Below are positions 34,033-46,701 of a stretch of DNA of 64,000 nt, one piece after another (within the stretch, counting starts at the first letter, position 1; each line of letters starts with the position of its first letter). The DNA lies in contig NC_053035.3 in NCBI RefSeq assembly GCF_002575655.3, positions 372,659,792-372,723,791 on the forward strand, written 5' to 3'. This DNA is from Aegilops tauschii subsp. strangulata. Its lineage: Eukaryota > Streptophyta > Magnoliopsida > Poales > Poaceae. Made by a program: the position numbers and the translations under genes. Below the pieces are notes generated by a model. The model was not told the origin of the DNA and made no database searches. It saw nothing but the letters and a program-made list of their open reading frames with translations.

Positions 34033-36760
34033 GCAGTTAGCTGGTGCAGTGGCTAGCCTCTCCGTGTGGAAGCGTGAGGACGTGAGATCGACTCTCCGCA
34101 TAGGGTTACGCGAGCGAACGACGTAGTGGGCTTTTTTTTGTTTCTGTACAGTATCTCACCGGGCCTGAGAACCTTCCAGAAGGTTCCTGAACCGTGTTTT
34201 CCTTGTTGGTCTATACTTCTGGTTTTTTTGTTTTTTCGTTTTTTCTTTCTTTTTATTCTTTTTCCATATTTCTTTTACTTTTGTGTTTATTTTTTTGTTT
34301 TTTTCATAATTGCAAAATTTTCATAAAAAAGTTCAGAATTTTAAACTTTGTTCAAAATTTCAAAATTTGTTCACTTTTATAAAAACAAATTGGATTCCAA
34401 GTTTTGTTCACCATTTCTAAACAAATTTTCAGAATTTCAATATTTTGTTCATGTTTTAGAAAAGTTCTATTTTTAAAACAATCATTCACATTTTCCAAAA
34501 ATGTTCTGAAATTTAAATTTGTTCAAGTTTCAAAAATGGCTCACATTTTTGTATTGAATTTCGGAATTTTATTCAAGTTTAAAACAATTGTTCAAGTTTT
34601 CTAAATCACCTTTTCAATTATTTTCTTGAGAATTTCACTATTTGTTCGGATTTTTCAAAATAGGTTCACTTGTACCAAAATTGTTGCGATTTCTGAAATT
34701 TTTGCATGCTTTCAAAAACTTTATATGTTTTTGGTATAGAAATTCAGAATTTTCCTCACATTTTTCTAAATTTGTACACTTTTTTTTAAAAAAATGTTCG
34801 GTGTTAAGAATTTGTACACATATTTCTATATTTTGTTCATGTGTTTCAAGCATTGTCCACTTTTCAAAAAATGTTAAGAATTTATAATTGTGTTCAATTT
34901 ATTAGAAATTTGCAATTTTGTTCATGTTTATAAATTTGTCTATGTTTTTTAAAAAGTGTTTGAAAATTCAAAAAGGGACTTCTAAAATTTTGTTCATGTT
35001 TCCAAAAAAGTTTCACTAAAATGAATGTTACTTTTCCAAAAAAATATCACGTTTGTCAAAAAAGTTTAGAGTTTTTTTTAAAGACTTCTATATTTTGGGG
35101 AAAAATACTTGGCTACGCCATTGTAATTAGTTCTTAAAACTTTGCGGTGCCTATTAGGGACTAACAGGTATCAGGTGCAGGGGTTGGCTTCACGTTTTAT
35201 GTATCAAGGGATACTCAGCTTGGCAAGCTACCAATAAAAATTTGCAATCAAGGATACCGGGTTCGATCGCTGGTACTGCATGCTTTTTTTGTGAATTTTA
35301 CATAGCTCGCTACCGTACCACATAACGGGATGGCCCAGTTGAGCTACCCGCCTATGCGAACCTCCGCCAATCTGCTGCTCTAGGACGTCCTCGGAAACCG
35401 GCCTCGATGTAAGCAAGGTATAGCCGGGAATTTCCTATTTCACGCGCATCGCGTCAAACTTCCGGCCTTCGCAAAGGCGAAGCAACCGAGCGACTCATTA
35501 GGCCGGCCCAATTTCCGTATGCAGTACGCGTACAACACTATCCCGTTCTAGGAACCTTGTAGAAGGTTCTCTGAACTGGTTTATTTTCTTTTACCGGTTT
35601 CCCTTTTTTCTGATAGTTTTATTTCTTCTTTTTATTTTATCATTTTTCTGTTTCTGTTTCTTTTTCTTCTTTCTTTTTCCTTATTTATGTTTGTTTTTCA
35701 TTTTCTTTTTCCCTTTTCAAGTTTACTTTTTTTCTTTCTTCAATTTCTTTCACATTTCTGAAAATGCTCAAAAAATTTGAGAAATGTTCAAGTTTAAAAA
35801 ACATCGTGAGTTCATATTTAGCTCATAAATAAAAAAATCACATTTTTAAATATTATTCACGTAACTTTTCAGAATATCAAAAAATGTTCCCCTTATCAAA
35901 AATTGTTCACTTTTATTCGTGCTTTTGAAGAAATGAGCGGAATTTCGAATTTTGTTCACAATTTTTAATAATTGTTCAAAATTCAGAGAATGTCAAAATT
36001 TCAATTTTTGGTTCATGTTTTCATAATTTGTTCACATTTTTCAAAAAAAAAATCTAAATTTCAAATTTTGTTCATATTTTAAAAAATATATTTAAAAATG
36101 TGTTCCCATTTAGGAAAATTGTTTTTATTCAAAAAAATATTTTGGTTTCATAAAGTTATTCATGTTTTTCTTTTTTTCTTTTATAATAAATACTTTGGCT
36201 TTAATAAAATTTGGAAATTTTCAGAATTTGTTTTCCTTTTCCATTACATGTTCAAAACTTTGAAATATGTTCCCGTTTGTTAAATTCTGTTCTCAAATTT
36301 GAAGAAAAATGTTTATTCAAAAATATTTTGGAACGTATAAAATGTTGAAAAGTTCAAAAAATGTCCCTGTTTTAAATTTCCATTTACAAATCTAAATATG
36401 TTCACATTTTCCAATTTTTCTTCACAATTTTGAAATTTTGTTCATGTTTTAAATTTGTGTTTGAATTTTAAAATGTTTTCACATGTTTTGATAAGTGTTC
36501 AAAAGTTCTTCAGTATTTTAAAATTCTGTTCACAATTTCAGACATTGTTCACATTTTTTAAAAAAGTTCACATTTTCCAAGAGAATGGTCGAAAAACTTT
36601 GAAAAATAAGGAATTCGTGCTGGGTTAATGTCAGTAGTACTCGCCAGCACGACTGGCTAGCGAGAATGCCTCCTTAGCTTGAGATAAGGAGCCCGATTCC
36701 CTCCTGCGATAGATTTTCTTATGTATTGTTACATCGCTTCAGCGCCTAAATGGGCCGGTC
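34033..36760. other. AT-rich low-complexity DNA with recurring TTTTGTTCA phrases
   Basis: No gene was found. Two blocks (about 34130-35120 and 35580-36610) consist of loosely repeated phrases such as TTCAAAATTTTGTTCA with no fixed period. Between them (35150-35560) is a more complex segment including GGGTTCGATCGCTGG, which resembles a tRNA B box; a full tRNA fold was not seen. Similar blocks are known inside large non-autonomous grass transposons. Confidence 0.5.
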
Positions 36761-39460
36761 CAGTCGAAGCTCCGTGTGTGCGCCGTGAAGGCAATTTGCT
36801 GTAGAGCGCGTCACATAGGAGGTCCCATCTTGACCGTCTTCACATGTATGGTTGCGTGAGGCCTAGAGCACAAGAGGATTCGATCCTAATTCTCAGTCGC
36901 CGCTCGATCGCCGCAATCAGTCTGCACTAAGGAGCGGCTACCGCCAGCGAAAGTTGCATCTCCTTCTCCAGAGTCAAAACAAGGGCAAACCATGATGCCG
37001 CGATGGCTGCCGCTGTTCACCTTTGATGGGTCACCACAAGCGTGTGCCATGCTGAAGGAACTCAGCACTAGATCGTTTTGAAAGCTATGTTTATACCTAA
37101 TAATTCATTATCTGTTGCTCCGATATGATACAGTAGTGTCTAATCCATTAATTAGTTAGTAGCATGCAGTAGTAGTTACATTTCTTTACTAGATGATAGA
37201 AATCTAATTAATTTATTTTGTTACAGTTTACCTATACTTCTATGGATAAAAATAGGAACAAAGAATATAACATATTCCTTTTTCGAGGTCACTTGCTTCA
37301 AGCTTGAGTTCTTTGGATGAATCGTATATATGATTGTGTAGGTAATAGTAGAGCTAAGTATAAAAAGTGTTGTAAAACATGTGTTGTTTTGTCATACACG
37401 AATTATTGTAAAACTATTGGAGAAGACATTAAAAAAAATCTACTACAGAAGATACACAAGGATGGGATTTTACCTAAGAGTTTATACACATTTTGTGCGT
37501 GATAGTCTCCCCACCCCCCCACCATATGCTCAAATTCTGGCTCCGCTCCTACGCGTCCAGACGCATTTACGGGCGTTTGAGAGGGCGAATTTGCTAGTCC
37601 GGCTGTAGATGCTCTAAGCTAGCCAAGCAATGATGGCATGCACATGCCATGATGACCACGAGCAATGCACCTTGGTGTTTGTTGCAATGCCATGAACCTT
37701 GACGTTTCACCTATGCCATTTAGCAGTTAATGGTAATTACCTGATTTTTTTGGTAACTAGGCCGATGCATGGGCCAGGCCAGCAACGTCCTAGTGTCTGG
37801 CGTTTTCATATGCGGCAGAAACGTCATAAACAATGGCGTTTATAAAAGATCAAATCGTGAAATAATTTTTGTGAGAGGTTATTTTGTGCTGAAGTTTTGT
37901 GACAAGGTTAAGATAGTGATTTTGGCCTTGCCAGTGCCATCCACCAGCCTTGTGTACCCGTGCAAGTTCTGCATGTAGTACTGGGGCAGTCATGGCTAGA
38001 CGCAACCCTTGAGGTCACGTGGAAGCAGTGGCGGGCTACGCGACATTTTCCTTTCTTGAACAAAGGCTATGCGACATGGACTGGTGGCCACGAGACCTGA
38101 CGGGGACCGATCATGCCGTTTCTACCAGGCAAGGGGCCAACTTCTTCTACCACGGAAGGGCCAACTTCTGTGCGTAAAAATAGAGCGTGAGAGCAGTGTT
38201 TACAACCGCAATTATTTGCGTCGGTGCAATCTGCACTGCAGAGTATGCAACGGCAGTCTCTCTACTGAACGGTTCTACTAATTAAAGACCGTGTGTTGTG
38301 GTTCAAAAAAGAGAGATGAAAGACGAAAATTCGTTTCTGAGCCCGTGCTCAGATGCACCTGATATCCCAACCATCTGTTCACATCGGGATCTGAGCGTTT
38401 CCAGTATTTCTTACCGTATTTCTCTCACGTATGCTCTCGGTATTGGAGGGCCTGACAGGTTGCATTAACTCGCCTCCCAACGGGAGGGACGTCTCGGTAC
38501 TGTTGGCCTGACGGAGCAGAGACTTTTCTGGGCCGGAGCGAGATCGACATCACGCCGGAGTGGACGTCGCGTATCAGCCGGGACGCGTGCCCCGGAGCTG
38601 GGCTGATGGCTGGAGCCGCGCGCGCCGTTAGTGGCCGTGGTCGTTGCCGACGGAGCCGCAGACACGGGTGGGTCGAGCGCTGGAGCCACTGCGTAGCGGC
38701 GCGCTGAGCGCCAGTCGTCGCGTCCGCGTTGCCGCACCGCTGTGTAGTGCGTAGCCGTCCAGCTGGACGCATGCATGCCGTAGGCGCACCTCGTCATCGC
38801 TGTCGATGGCTTGACGTGCCGGGGTCGAAGGCAAGAACCACTGGGGTCGTCGCCACGCCATTGCAGCCGATGTTGTGCCCGCAGGAGCCGCAGTGAAGGG
38901 CGCCTCCCAGGAGTGCGTCGTGCGCTAGTGGGTACTGCCACGCCGGGCACCAGAAGATGGGAAGTCGCGCCCGCATTGTGCGCTCGCGCCGGGGGGGCTT
39001 CACCCCTTGGTTCCGATGGAACCGCGCCGCCGACCGTGCCGACATCGCTCAAACACCATGTGCTGGGCGTGGCCGCCGAATGGAGCGCAGAGTGAGGGCT
39101 CCGTCAACACGCACGCCGCGTGGTGGCTGTGTAGACTATTGGTCCACGCCATAGCTGGGCTGTGGTGTGGGGAGCTGCACATCGTCCTGGATTACGCATG
39201 CGATGCGATGCCGATCTCATTGCGGTGATTGGAGAAAGGAGGATGCAACAAAGACTACTTCCCCTGAAAGAATAGGTGCTGTTGTTTGGAGCAGAACAAG
39301 AGCGGCGACGACGAGCAGCGAATTGATGAAGACGACAATTTTTTCCTTTCTCTAGACTTGGATGTTTTTCGATTCGAAAATTTGTTTCTGAGCAAGCTCT
39401 GCGACATGACAAGTGAATTGGTTCGAACATTCTGAACTGGGCCATAGCTCACTTTGGCGG
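36761..39460. other. Intergenic DNA with a GC-rich block and a dispersed repeat
   Basis: No intact gene was recognised. A segment at 37980-38285 resembles 57345-57570 (shared CACGTGGAAG, GACGGGGACCGATC-type and TTTGCGTCGGTG phrases). The GC-rich block 38460-39240 has open frames on both strands but no recognisable domain; it might be a captured or decayed gene. Confidence 0.5.
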
Positions 39461-39834
39461 TGTCAGCGTCCCAACTACAGAAGCAGCGAAGACCGACTGG
39501 AACATAGCCAAGGCAACAAAGGAATCAGCAGAGGCGGCAGCAAGAGGGAACACGTTGGCAGCAGAACCAACCACGGCAACCAATCAGGAGCAAAGTCGCG
39601 TCATCGCCAGGCCACATCGGATCAAGCACCCCAACCGTGTGTACGTGGGGCCGGAGTGGAAGAACCATACATAGGGCGCATCGTTCGGCAGGAGCACCAT
39701 CCGGGCTTGGATCAGAAATCGGCACGACGGCTTTTCTCTTCTGTTCCCTTCCTGTAGCGAGTTGTATCTGAGTGATGAGACTGATTCAACCCTCCTGCCT
39801 GTAATTGAAACCTAGATCGAACTATTACCTAACA
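39461..39834 (+). repeat. Gypsy 5' LTR
   Basis: 374 bp with TG...CA ends; matches 44605-44977. Confidence 0.95.
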
Positions 39835-39837
39835 TCC

Positions 39838-39847
39838 TGGTATCAGC
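39838..39847 (+). other. Gypsy primer-binding site
   Basis: TGGTATCAGC lies three bases after the 5' LTR and matches the 3' end of initiator-Met tRNA (TGGTATCAGAGC) over its first nine bases. Confidence 0.85.
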
Positions 39848-39929
39848 TAGCCACCCACCTCCCTTCGCCGCCGCCGCCGCCCTGGAAACCCGCCGCCAGA
39901 AGCAAGCCCGCGACCATCTCATCGCCGCC

Positions 39930-42900
39930 ATGGATCCCGCACTGAAGGACTACCTCGACAAGATGAGCGACGAGGCTGCCGCCCGCGCCGACAAGATGCG
40001 CGAAGAGGCCGCCGCTCGCGCCAAGAAGCAAGACGGCGACACCACCGCGATTCTCTAAGCTTTGGCGACACAAACAGCACGCATCGACTCCCTCGTCACC
40101 TGGAAGCCGGAGCTGGAGGCGCGATTCGCGCAGCTTGAACTCTCGGTCGCGGCTCTTCAAGCTGCGTCGTCCTCCACGCCGCCAGCGACCCCTCCTGCGG
40201 TCGCACGCGAGATCCAAGGGCAACCATGCCGCGGCGCGTCACTGCACACCGGGGATCCTTCGTCGGTGACCCCCGAGTCACCGGCGACGCCCCCGGTCAC
40301 GGGTATGACCATAATCCCGTCCCAACAGTCACTTCCCCTATCTTCGCAAATGCTAGCAGCCATGGGTCAAGCTCCACCACCGATGACATTTCCTGTCTTC
40401 GCGGGCGAAAATCCCCAACTCTGGAAAACTTTGGCAGAGTAGTATTTTCAAATGTTCACGGTCAACGAATCGTACTGGGTTCCGATGGCAATTTTGAATT
40501 TCTCTGGTCCTGCCACAATTTGGTTGCAGTCAGTTCAGCGCAAGATCGCGGGTCTTGCCTGGGAATCGTTCACAGCCCTGTTGTGCACACGATTCGGGCG
40601 TGATAAGCACCAATTACTCATTAGGCAATTCTATGCTATCCGTCAGTCTGATTCAGTCGCCGATTTCATTGAGCGTTTTGAGACTTTGATGAATCATATG
40701 ATCTCTTACTCTGAACTGACGCACCCGTATTTTTTCTTGACACGATTCATTGAGGGACTGCGGGCGGACATACGGGCGGTGGTGCTCATTCAACGACCGC
40801 CGGACCTCGACACGGCGTGTTCATTGGCTCTGCTCCAGGAAGAAGTTGCGGATGGCGAGCTCTCCATGCGCTCCGCACCCAGCCATCCATCCTCATCGCG
40901 CTGGGTGACAACCAGCACACCAAGTCTTCCAGTGAGCAACCTGAGGCCATCGGCACCTACTGCTAGTGCTGAAGATCGCCGAGGTACTGATGCAGCAAGA
41001 GCAAGTTCAGCATCAGATAGCAGCAAAATTTCAGCACTGCGCACATTCAGACGCGCTCGAGGCCTTTGCTTTAGGTGTGGCGAAAGGTGGGGCAAGGAGC
41101 ACACATGTCCACCTACAGTACAGATGCATGTGGTGGAGGAATTGCTGGCGCTGTTTGCAGGAGAAGAAGAAAGTGGCGAGCACCAGCAAGAGCCACACGA
41201 GCCTGACGAGGACAATCTGTGTACCATTTCCAAGCAAGCAATTGAGGGAGCTTCAGGTCCGGGCGTGATGCAGCTTCATGCTTGGATCCAAGGCAGAGAG
41301 ATGTCCTTACTAGTGGACTCTGGCAGTTCATCTTTGTTTATCGATCATCGAATGGCTTCTAAACTGACGGGGGTCTGCAAATTGCCTACAGTTTGCAAGG
41401 TCAAGGTAGCCGACGGCGCAGTATTGCGTTGTGACAGTTTCATTCCACAATGTCCGTGGACATCGCATGGTCATGAGTTTGTTACAGATTTCAAGCTCAT
41501 ATCATTGGGGGTGTACGACACCATCCTCGGCATGGACTGGCTCAAGAAACATAGTCCTATGCACATTGATTGGGAGGCGCAATGGATGACAATTACCACA
41601 GACCAAGGTTCAATGGACTTGAAGGCAGTCACCAGCGATCAGATCCACTGTTCTGCAATTTCTTCTCAGGAACTTGTGGTTGCCTGTAAACAGGGGTCAG
41701 TAGCTTATGTCGTCCATTTGAATGCTGCGAACGATACGGGGGTCAAAGAAGAATCAATTCCCGTGGAAATTCTTCGGGTTTTGGAGCAGTACACAAATGT
41801 GTTTGACGAACCCAAAGGCCTTCCACCGCGATGTGCTTGCGATCACAGGATTCCGCTCATGGAAGGGGCTCAGCCTGTCAACCTGCGACCATATCGGCAC
41901 AAACCAGAACTCAAGAATGAAATTGAACGTCAGATTAAAGAGCTGCTAGACGCGGGAATCATTCGGAGGAGTACTAGTCAATTCTCCTCCCCAGCTCTAC
42001 TGGTGAAGAAGAAGGACGGTACCTGGAGGTTATGCGTGGATTATAGATGTCTGAATGCAATAACAATTGTCAGCAAGTACCCCGTTCCGATAATTGATGA
42101 ACTGCTAGACGAATTGGTCGGGGCCAAGTGGTTCTCTAAACTGGATCTGCGTGCGGGATACCATCAGATCAGAATGGCAGAGGGCGAGGAGTACAAGACG
42201 GCATTCACTATGCACTCCGGTCATTGGGAATTCTTGGTTATGTCTTTTGGACTGGCGGCGGCTCCCCCAACCTTCATTGGTGCCGTCACTTGCACTCTGC
42301 AACCGCTACTACGAGACTGCGTCATTCTGTTCTTTGACGATATATTGGTTTTCAGTAAAACTCTAGAGCAACATGTAGAGCACCTCCGGCGAGTATTACA
42401 ATTGCTTCGACGAGACCACTGGCAAGTCAAGCAATCAAAATGTGCATTCGGTTAGAAACAAATTGCTTATTTGGGTCACGTTATCGATGAGCACGACGTC
42501 TCCACAGACCCAAGCAAGATCGAGACCATCAAGAACTGGCCTCTACCTCGTAATAGCCGTGAAGTTTGCAGTTTCCTTGGGTTGGCTGGCTACTACAGGA
42601 AATTTGTCAAGCATTTTGGCATTATTGCCAGGCCTCTTTTCAATCTGCTGAAGAAGAACCACCCGTTTGTCTGGACTCAAGACACTACTACAGCATTTGA
42701 ACTACTCAAGCAGAGTTTGATATCAGCACTAGTCCTGCACCTTCCAGATTTCACCAAGCAATTCGTTATTGATACAGATGCCTGTGATTACGGAGTGGGG
42801 GCAGTGTTACAACAGGGAGGGCACCCAATCGCATATATGAGCAAACATCTGGCTCCCAAACACAGGGGGCTTTCCACCTATGAGAAGGAATGCCTTGCCA

Positions 42901-43688
42901 TACTTATGGCTGTGGAACAATAGCGACCATATTTACATCATGATGAGTTCTTGATCAGGACGGATCAACGCAGCTTAGTGCACTTGGATGATCAGCGGCT
43001 GTCGATAGTTTGACAACAGAAAGCATTTACTAAACTCTTGGGGCTGCGGTACAAAATCCGTTACAGACAGGGCACCACCAACAACGCTGCCGACGCACTG
43101 TCCTGCCGCAACCATGCACAGAATCAAGCAATGGCGATCTCCGTCTGTCAACCCTCTTGGATCGAGGATATCAGGGCCAGCTACACGGACAACACACACG
43201 CCAGCAAATTATTGGAGTAGTTCAAGCATACAGTAGATCCGAAGGGGCGCTTCTCAGTCGCTGACGGGCTGTTATACTTTAGAAATAGATTGTGGCTAGG
43301 CGGCTCCCCTGCAATCCAGCAGAGCGTCCTTCGTGCATTTCACGATAGCACCGTGGGTGGCCATTCGGGATTCCCAGTAACTTACAAACGCCTTAGGCGG
43401 CTCTTTGCCTGGCCAAAAATGAAGCAAGCCATTAAACAATATGTGCAGGAATGTCTGATCTGCCAACAAGCAAAACCAGAAAGGGTTAAATATCCAGGAT
43501 TACTCGAGCCAATTCCGTTACCTGAAGGAGCGTGGCAAGTTGTTACAATGGACTTCATTGATGGACTTCCACAATCGGGCAAAGCAAAAATTGCATCTTG
43601 GTCGTTGTGGACAAATTCACACGATATGCCCATTTCCTACCATTGCAACACCCATTCACAGCAGCAAAGGTGGCGAGGGCATATCTAG
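39930..43688 (+). pseudogene. Gypsy gag-protease-RT-RNase H and integrase N-terminus, stop-ridden
   Basis: One frame extends from ATG 39930 to about 43590 with stops at 40056, 40440, 42453, 42921, 43011 and 43218 (first bases). Gag spans to about 41120 with a zinc knuckle CFRCGERWGKEHTC. Protease shows LVDSGSSSLFI near 41315. Reverse transcriptase runs from about 41870, with WRLCVDYRCLNAIT and FFDDILVFSKT near 42340. RNase H shows VIDTDACDYGVGAVLQQGG near 42770. The integrase zinc finger (GHSGFP, CLICQQAKPE) is at about 43360-43480. A frameshift near 43590 moves the rest to another frame. Domains are readable throughout, so the damage is recent point mutation. Confidence 0.93.
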
Positions 43689-44914
43689 ATAATGTCTACA
43701 AACTCCATGGGTTACCAAAAGCTATCATATCAGATCGCGATCCCATTTTTACAAGCAAGTTCTGGAGGGAACTATTCGACATCATCGGTTCTGAACTCAA
43801 GATGAGCACTCCGTATCACCCACAAACTGATGGTCAATCTGAACGCGTCAATCAATGCTTGGAAATCTATTTGAGATGCTTCATCCATGTGTACCCAAAT
43901 CATTGGAGCTAGTTCCTCTCGTTGGCAGAATTCTGGTACAATTCCAGTTATCACTCAGCCTTGGATATGTCTCCATTCCAAGCCCTGTACGGTCATGAAC
44001 CAAGGCATTGGGGGATTGAAGCCGCGTCTGCGTGTAAGGTACCAGCACTGAAAGACTGGTTGGAAGAAAGGAAAACAATGCAACTGGTGTTAAAACGACA
44101 TCTGCATCAAGCTCGCCACATAATGAAGATACAAGCAGACAAGAAGAGGTCCGACAGAGAATTCAGTGTAGGAGCTGCTGTCTTCGTCAAGCTCCAACCG
44201 TATGTGCAGCCTTCGGTGCATCGCAGAGCCAACCACAAGCTCGCCTTCAGATACTTCGGACCATACAAGATACTGCGCAAGATTAATCCGGTGGCATATG
44301 AATTGGAACTTCCCCAGGAATCGCAAATTCATCCGGTATTCCATGTCTCCCAGCTACGGCAAGCATTAGCACTAGGTACACCTGCGTCTCCTACATTGCC
44401 AACTCCTCGACCTGCAGAATTAGTCCCAGTGGAGTTCCTCAACAAACGCTGGAGACAGACTCCCACAGGATGGCGAGAGCAGTACTTGGTACGCTGGTCG
44501 GATTCAGAGCTGCTGGACGCTACGTGGGAAGACGCTCTCATGCTCAAAGGGCGATACCCGAATGTAGCAGCTTGGGGTCAAGCATGCTCTCAAGGAGCGG
44601 GGGATGTCAGCATCCCAACTGCAGAAGCAGCGAAGACTGACCGGAACATAGCAAGGCAACGAAGGAATCAGCAGAGGCGGCAGCAAGAGGGAACACGCTG
44701 GCAGCAGAACCAACCACGGCAACCAATCAGGGGCAAAGTCGCGTCATCGCTAGGCCATATCGGATCAAGCACCCCAACCGTCTGTACATGGAGCTGGAGT
44801 GGAAGAACCATACATAGGGTGCATCGTTCGGCAGGAGCACCATCCGGGCTTGGATCAGAAATCGGCACGGCGGCTTTTCTCTTCCGTTCCCTTCCTGTAG
44901 CGAGTTGTATCTGA
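43598..44914 (+). pseudogene. Gypsy integrase core and chromodomain-like C-terminus
   Basis: It starts after the frameshift with VVVDKFTRYAHFLPL (catalytic-domain region), then ISDRDPIFTSKFW and YHPQTDGQSERVNQ (DDE positions). A stop lies at 43910-43912, after which the frame continues unbroken to 44914. The GPY/F region (FRYFGPYKILRKINPVAYEL) and the segment YLVRWSDSELLDATWEDAL near 44485-44540 follow. The last is the chromodomain-like end that directs chromovirus insertion. The frame runs into the 3' LTR. Confidence 0.92.
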
Positions 44915-44977
44915 GTGATGAGACTGATTCAACCCTCCTGCCTGTAATTGAAACCTAGATCGAACTATTACCTAACA
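44605..44977 (+). repeat. Gypsy 3' LTR
   Basis: 373 bp, preceded by the purine tract AAGGAGCGGGGGA (ends 44604). The open pol frame runs on into this LTR to 44914. Confidence 0.95.
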
Positions 44978-45248
44978 GGCGGTCGTCGTCCTGTCCCTAG
45001 CTCAGGACTCCACCGTGACGGACTCAGCTCATGCCCTCTACGAACAGCCCCACGCCCAGCACTGTAGATGACCGTATAGCAGCAGTATTCCTTTTTTCCA
45101 GCGAAATAAGCCTGACGCGTCTGATGCACTTGTCCTCATCCCAATGCATCTGCCAACGACTGGGATAACAGGTGCAGCTGAGCTCGAGCACCAAATCACC
45201 CCTTCCGATGAAAGATCGTTTGATTCGAGTCATATGCCTATTTCTTTA

Positions 45249-45470
45249 ACACAGTACAGATGCGGCCGCTTATGCATATGCACATACACTCACTCCTATG
45301 AACACACACACGCACACGCTACCCCTATGAGCACCTTCGAGAGTCTGCCGACACATAATCTTAAAATTGATGAAGTCGCCACAGACGCCTTCGTAGGGAA
45401 CGGAAACGTCTCCTCTCACTAAACGCAGATCATCGAAACGAGTGAAGTAAATTCAAAAAAATAAGCACCA
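45249..45470 (-). repeat. LINE-like tail repeat, copy 1
   Basis: Includes CACATACACTCACTCCTATG and TATGAGCACCTTCGAGAGTC. In Triticeae this is a widespread retroposon tail; the family name was not determined. Confidence 0.6.
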
Positions 45471-45675
45471 ATGCCAAATTTAGGACTTGAAACTTGATGA
45501 ACTTAGTGAATATCTTCTAACCATTCAACCACGGATTGTCGTGACCTGGTTTTAGTGCGGCTGGTCACTCCGGAGTTAATTTTTATTAAAAGGCATACCA
45601 TCAAAACTAAAACACAATGGACTAAAAAATAATAATTTAAAATTCAGACACAAAATTACGAGGCACACATACTAT

Positions 45676-45845
45676 ATTTAACACAGTACAGATGCAGATG
45701 CTCATACATACGCACATACACTCATTCATATGTATGCATGCACACATATCATATCCCTATGAGCACCTTCGAAAGACTGATCCGGCACATCATATTGAGA
45801 TTGACTAAGTCGCCACAGACGCCTTTGTAGTAGACAGAAACTTAC
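45676..45845 (-). repeat. LINE-like tail repeat, copy 2
   Basis: A diverged match to 45249-45470 with CCCTATGAGCACCTTCGAAA and GTCGCCACAGACGCCTTTGT. Confidence 0.6.
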
Positions 45846-46215
45846 ATGTACTATATCCTTTTATTGTGTCATTTCTCTGTCAAGGCCCATCTATCTATAT
45901 ACCTTGAGATCTAGTCCATATTAATAAAATGTCACTAGTGCAGAACCGGGCTTTAGCACCGGTTCGTAAGGGCCTTTAGTGTCGGTTCTGTAACCGGCAC
46001 TAAAGGGTGACTAAAGGTCCCCCCCCTTTAGTACCGGTTCAGCACGAACCGCCACTAAAGTGCCACCACGTGGCACGAGCCAGGGCGGGGGGCGGGGAGA
46101 CCTTTAGTACCGGTTGGTAACACCAACCGGTACTAAAGGTTTGGGGGGTTTTGGTTTTAATTTTTATTTTTCCTTTAATTTTGTATTTTCAATTTAATTT
46201 AGAGATTGTTTTTAC

Positions 46216-46357
46216 ATTATAATGAGTTGTTAAATCACTTAGCTATAGTGATCAAGTATATGCGATATCTATATTACTTGATCACTTAGGACGATCCATA
46301 TCCACTTCAAACTAATCCGCGGTACTTTCACCTAGTGATTTAACAACTCATTATAAT
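46216..46357. repeat. Perfect 24-bp inverted repeat with inner stem
   Basis: 46216-46239 and 46334-46357 are exact reverse complements. The loop contains a second stem (AGTGATCAAG... with CTTGATCACT). Together they can form a long hairpin inside the CACTA element. Confidence 0.9.
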
Positions 46358-46701
46358 CTGTGGTTTCTTTCATAAATGATATAATAACTCATCATCATCA
46401 TATTAATATAAAAACTCTTGCATCATATCATCACCAACAACAGTACTAGCTAGCTAATAATCATCATAGTCGTCATTACCACTATTTAATCATCATAGTC
46501 ATTACCGCTATCTAATCACCACCAACTCTAGCTTAAAGAAGAAACATTCACTTGTACCAAAAGCAAAAATATCATCGAGTTCAACATGGTCATGAGATTA
46601 TAAGCGTTCATAAGACCACAAAAGCAAATCACTTTGACATTAAGTTCAGGACGAAGAACATGGACATGAGAGGACAAGTACTAAGAGCATGAACTAGCTA
46701 A

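Larger units (their letters stand above)
39461..44977 (+). mobile_element. Complete Gypsy (chromovirus-like) LTR-retrotransposon, 5.5 kb
   Basis: LTRs at 39461-39834 and 44605-44977 (374 and 373 bp) run TGTCAGC...CCTAACA. The 5-bp flank GGCGG is present on both sides (39456-39460, 44978-44982). By eye the LTRs differ by 16 substitutions and one indel, nearly all transitions. A primer-binding site, a purine tract, gag, protease, RT, RNase H, integrase and a C-terminal chromodomain-like segment follow in Gypsy order. Size and domain order fit the Reina-type chromoviruses. Many in-frame stops make it defective. Confidence 0.96.
44983..45932. other. Intergenic DNA with two copies of a LINE-like 3' tail
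   Basis: No gene was recognised. 45249-45470 and 45676-45845 both contain ACACAGTACAGATGC, CCTATGAGCACCTTCGA and GTCGCCACAGACGCCT. They are two diverged minus-strand copies of one family; a plus-strand copy is at 57816-57920. Confidence 0.6.

Noticed and set aside
35240..35420. tRNA gene near the GGGTTCGATCGCTGG phrase
   Set aside because: A B-box-like string exists, but no matching acceptor stem or anticodon arm could be folded by eye.
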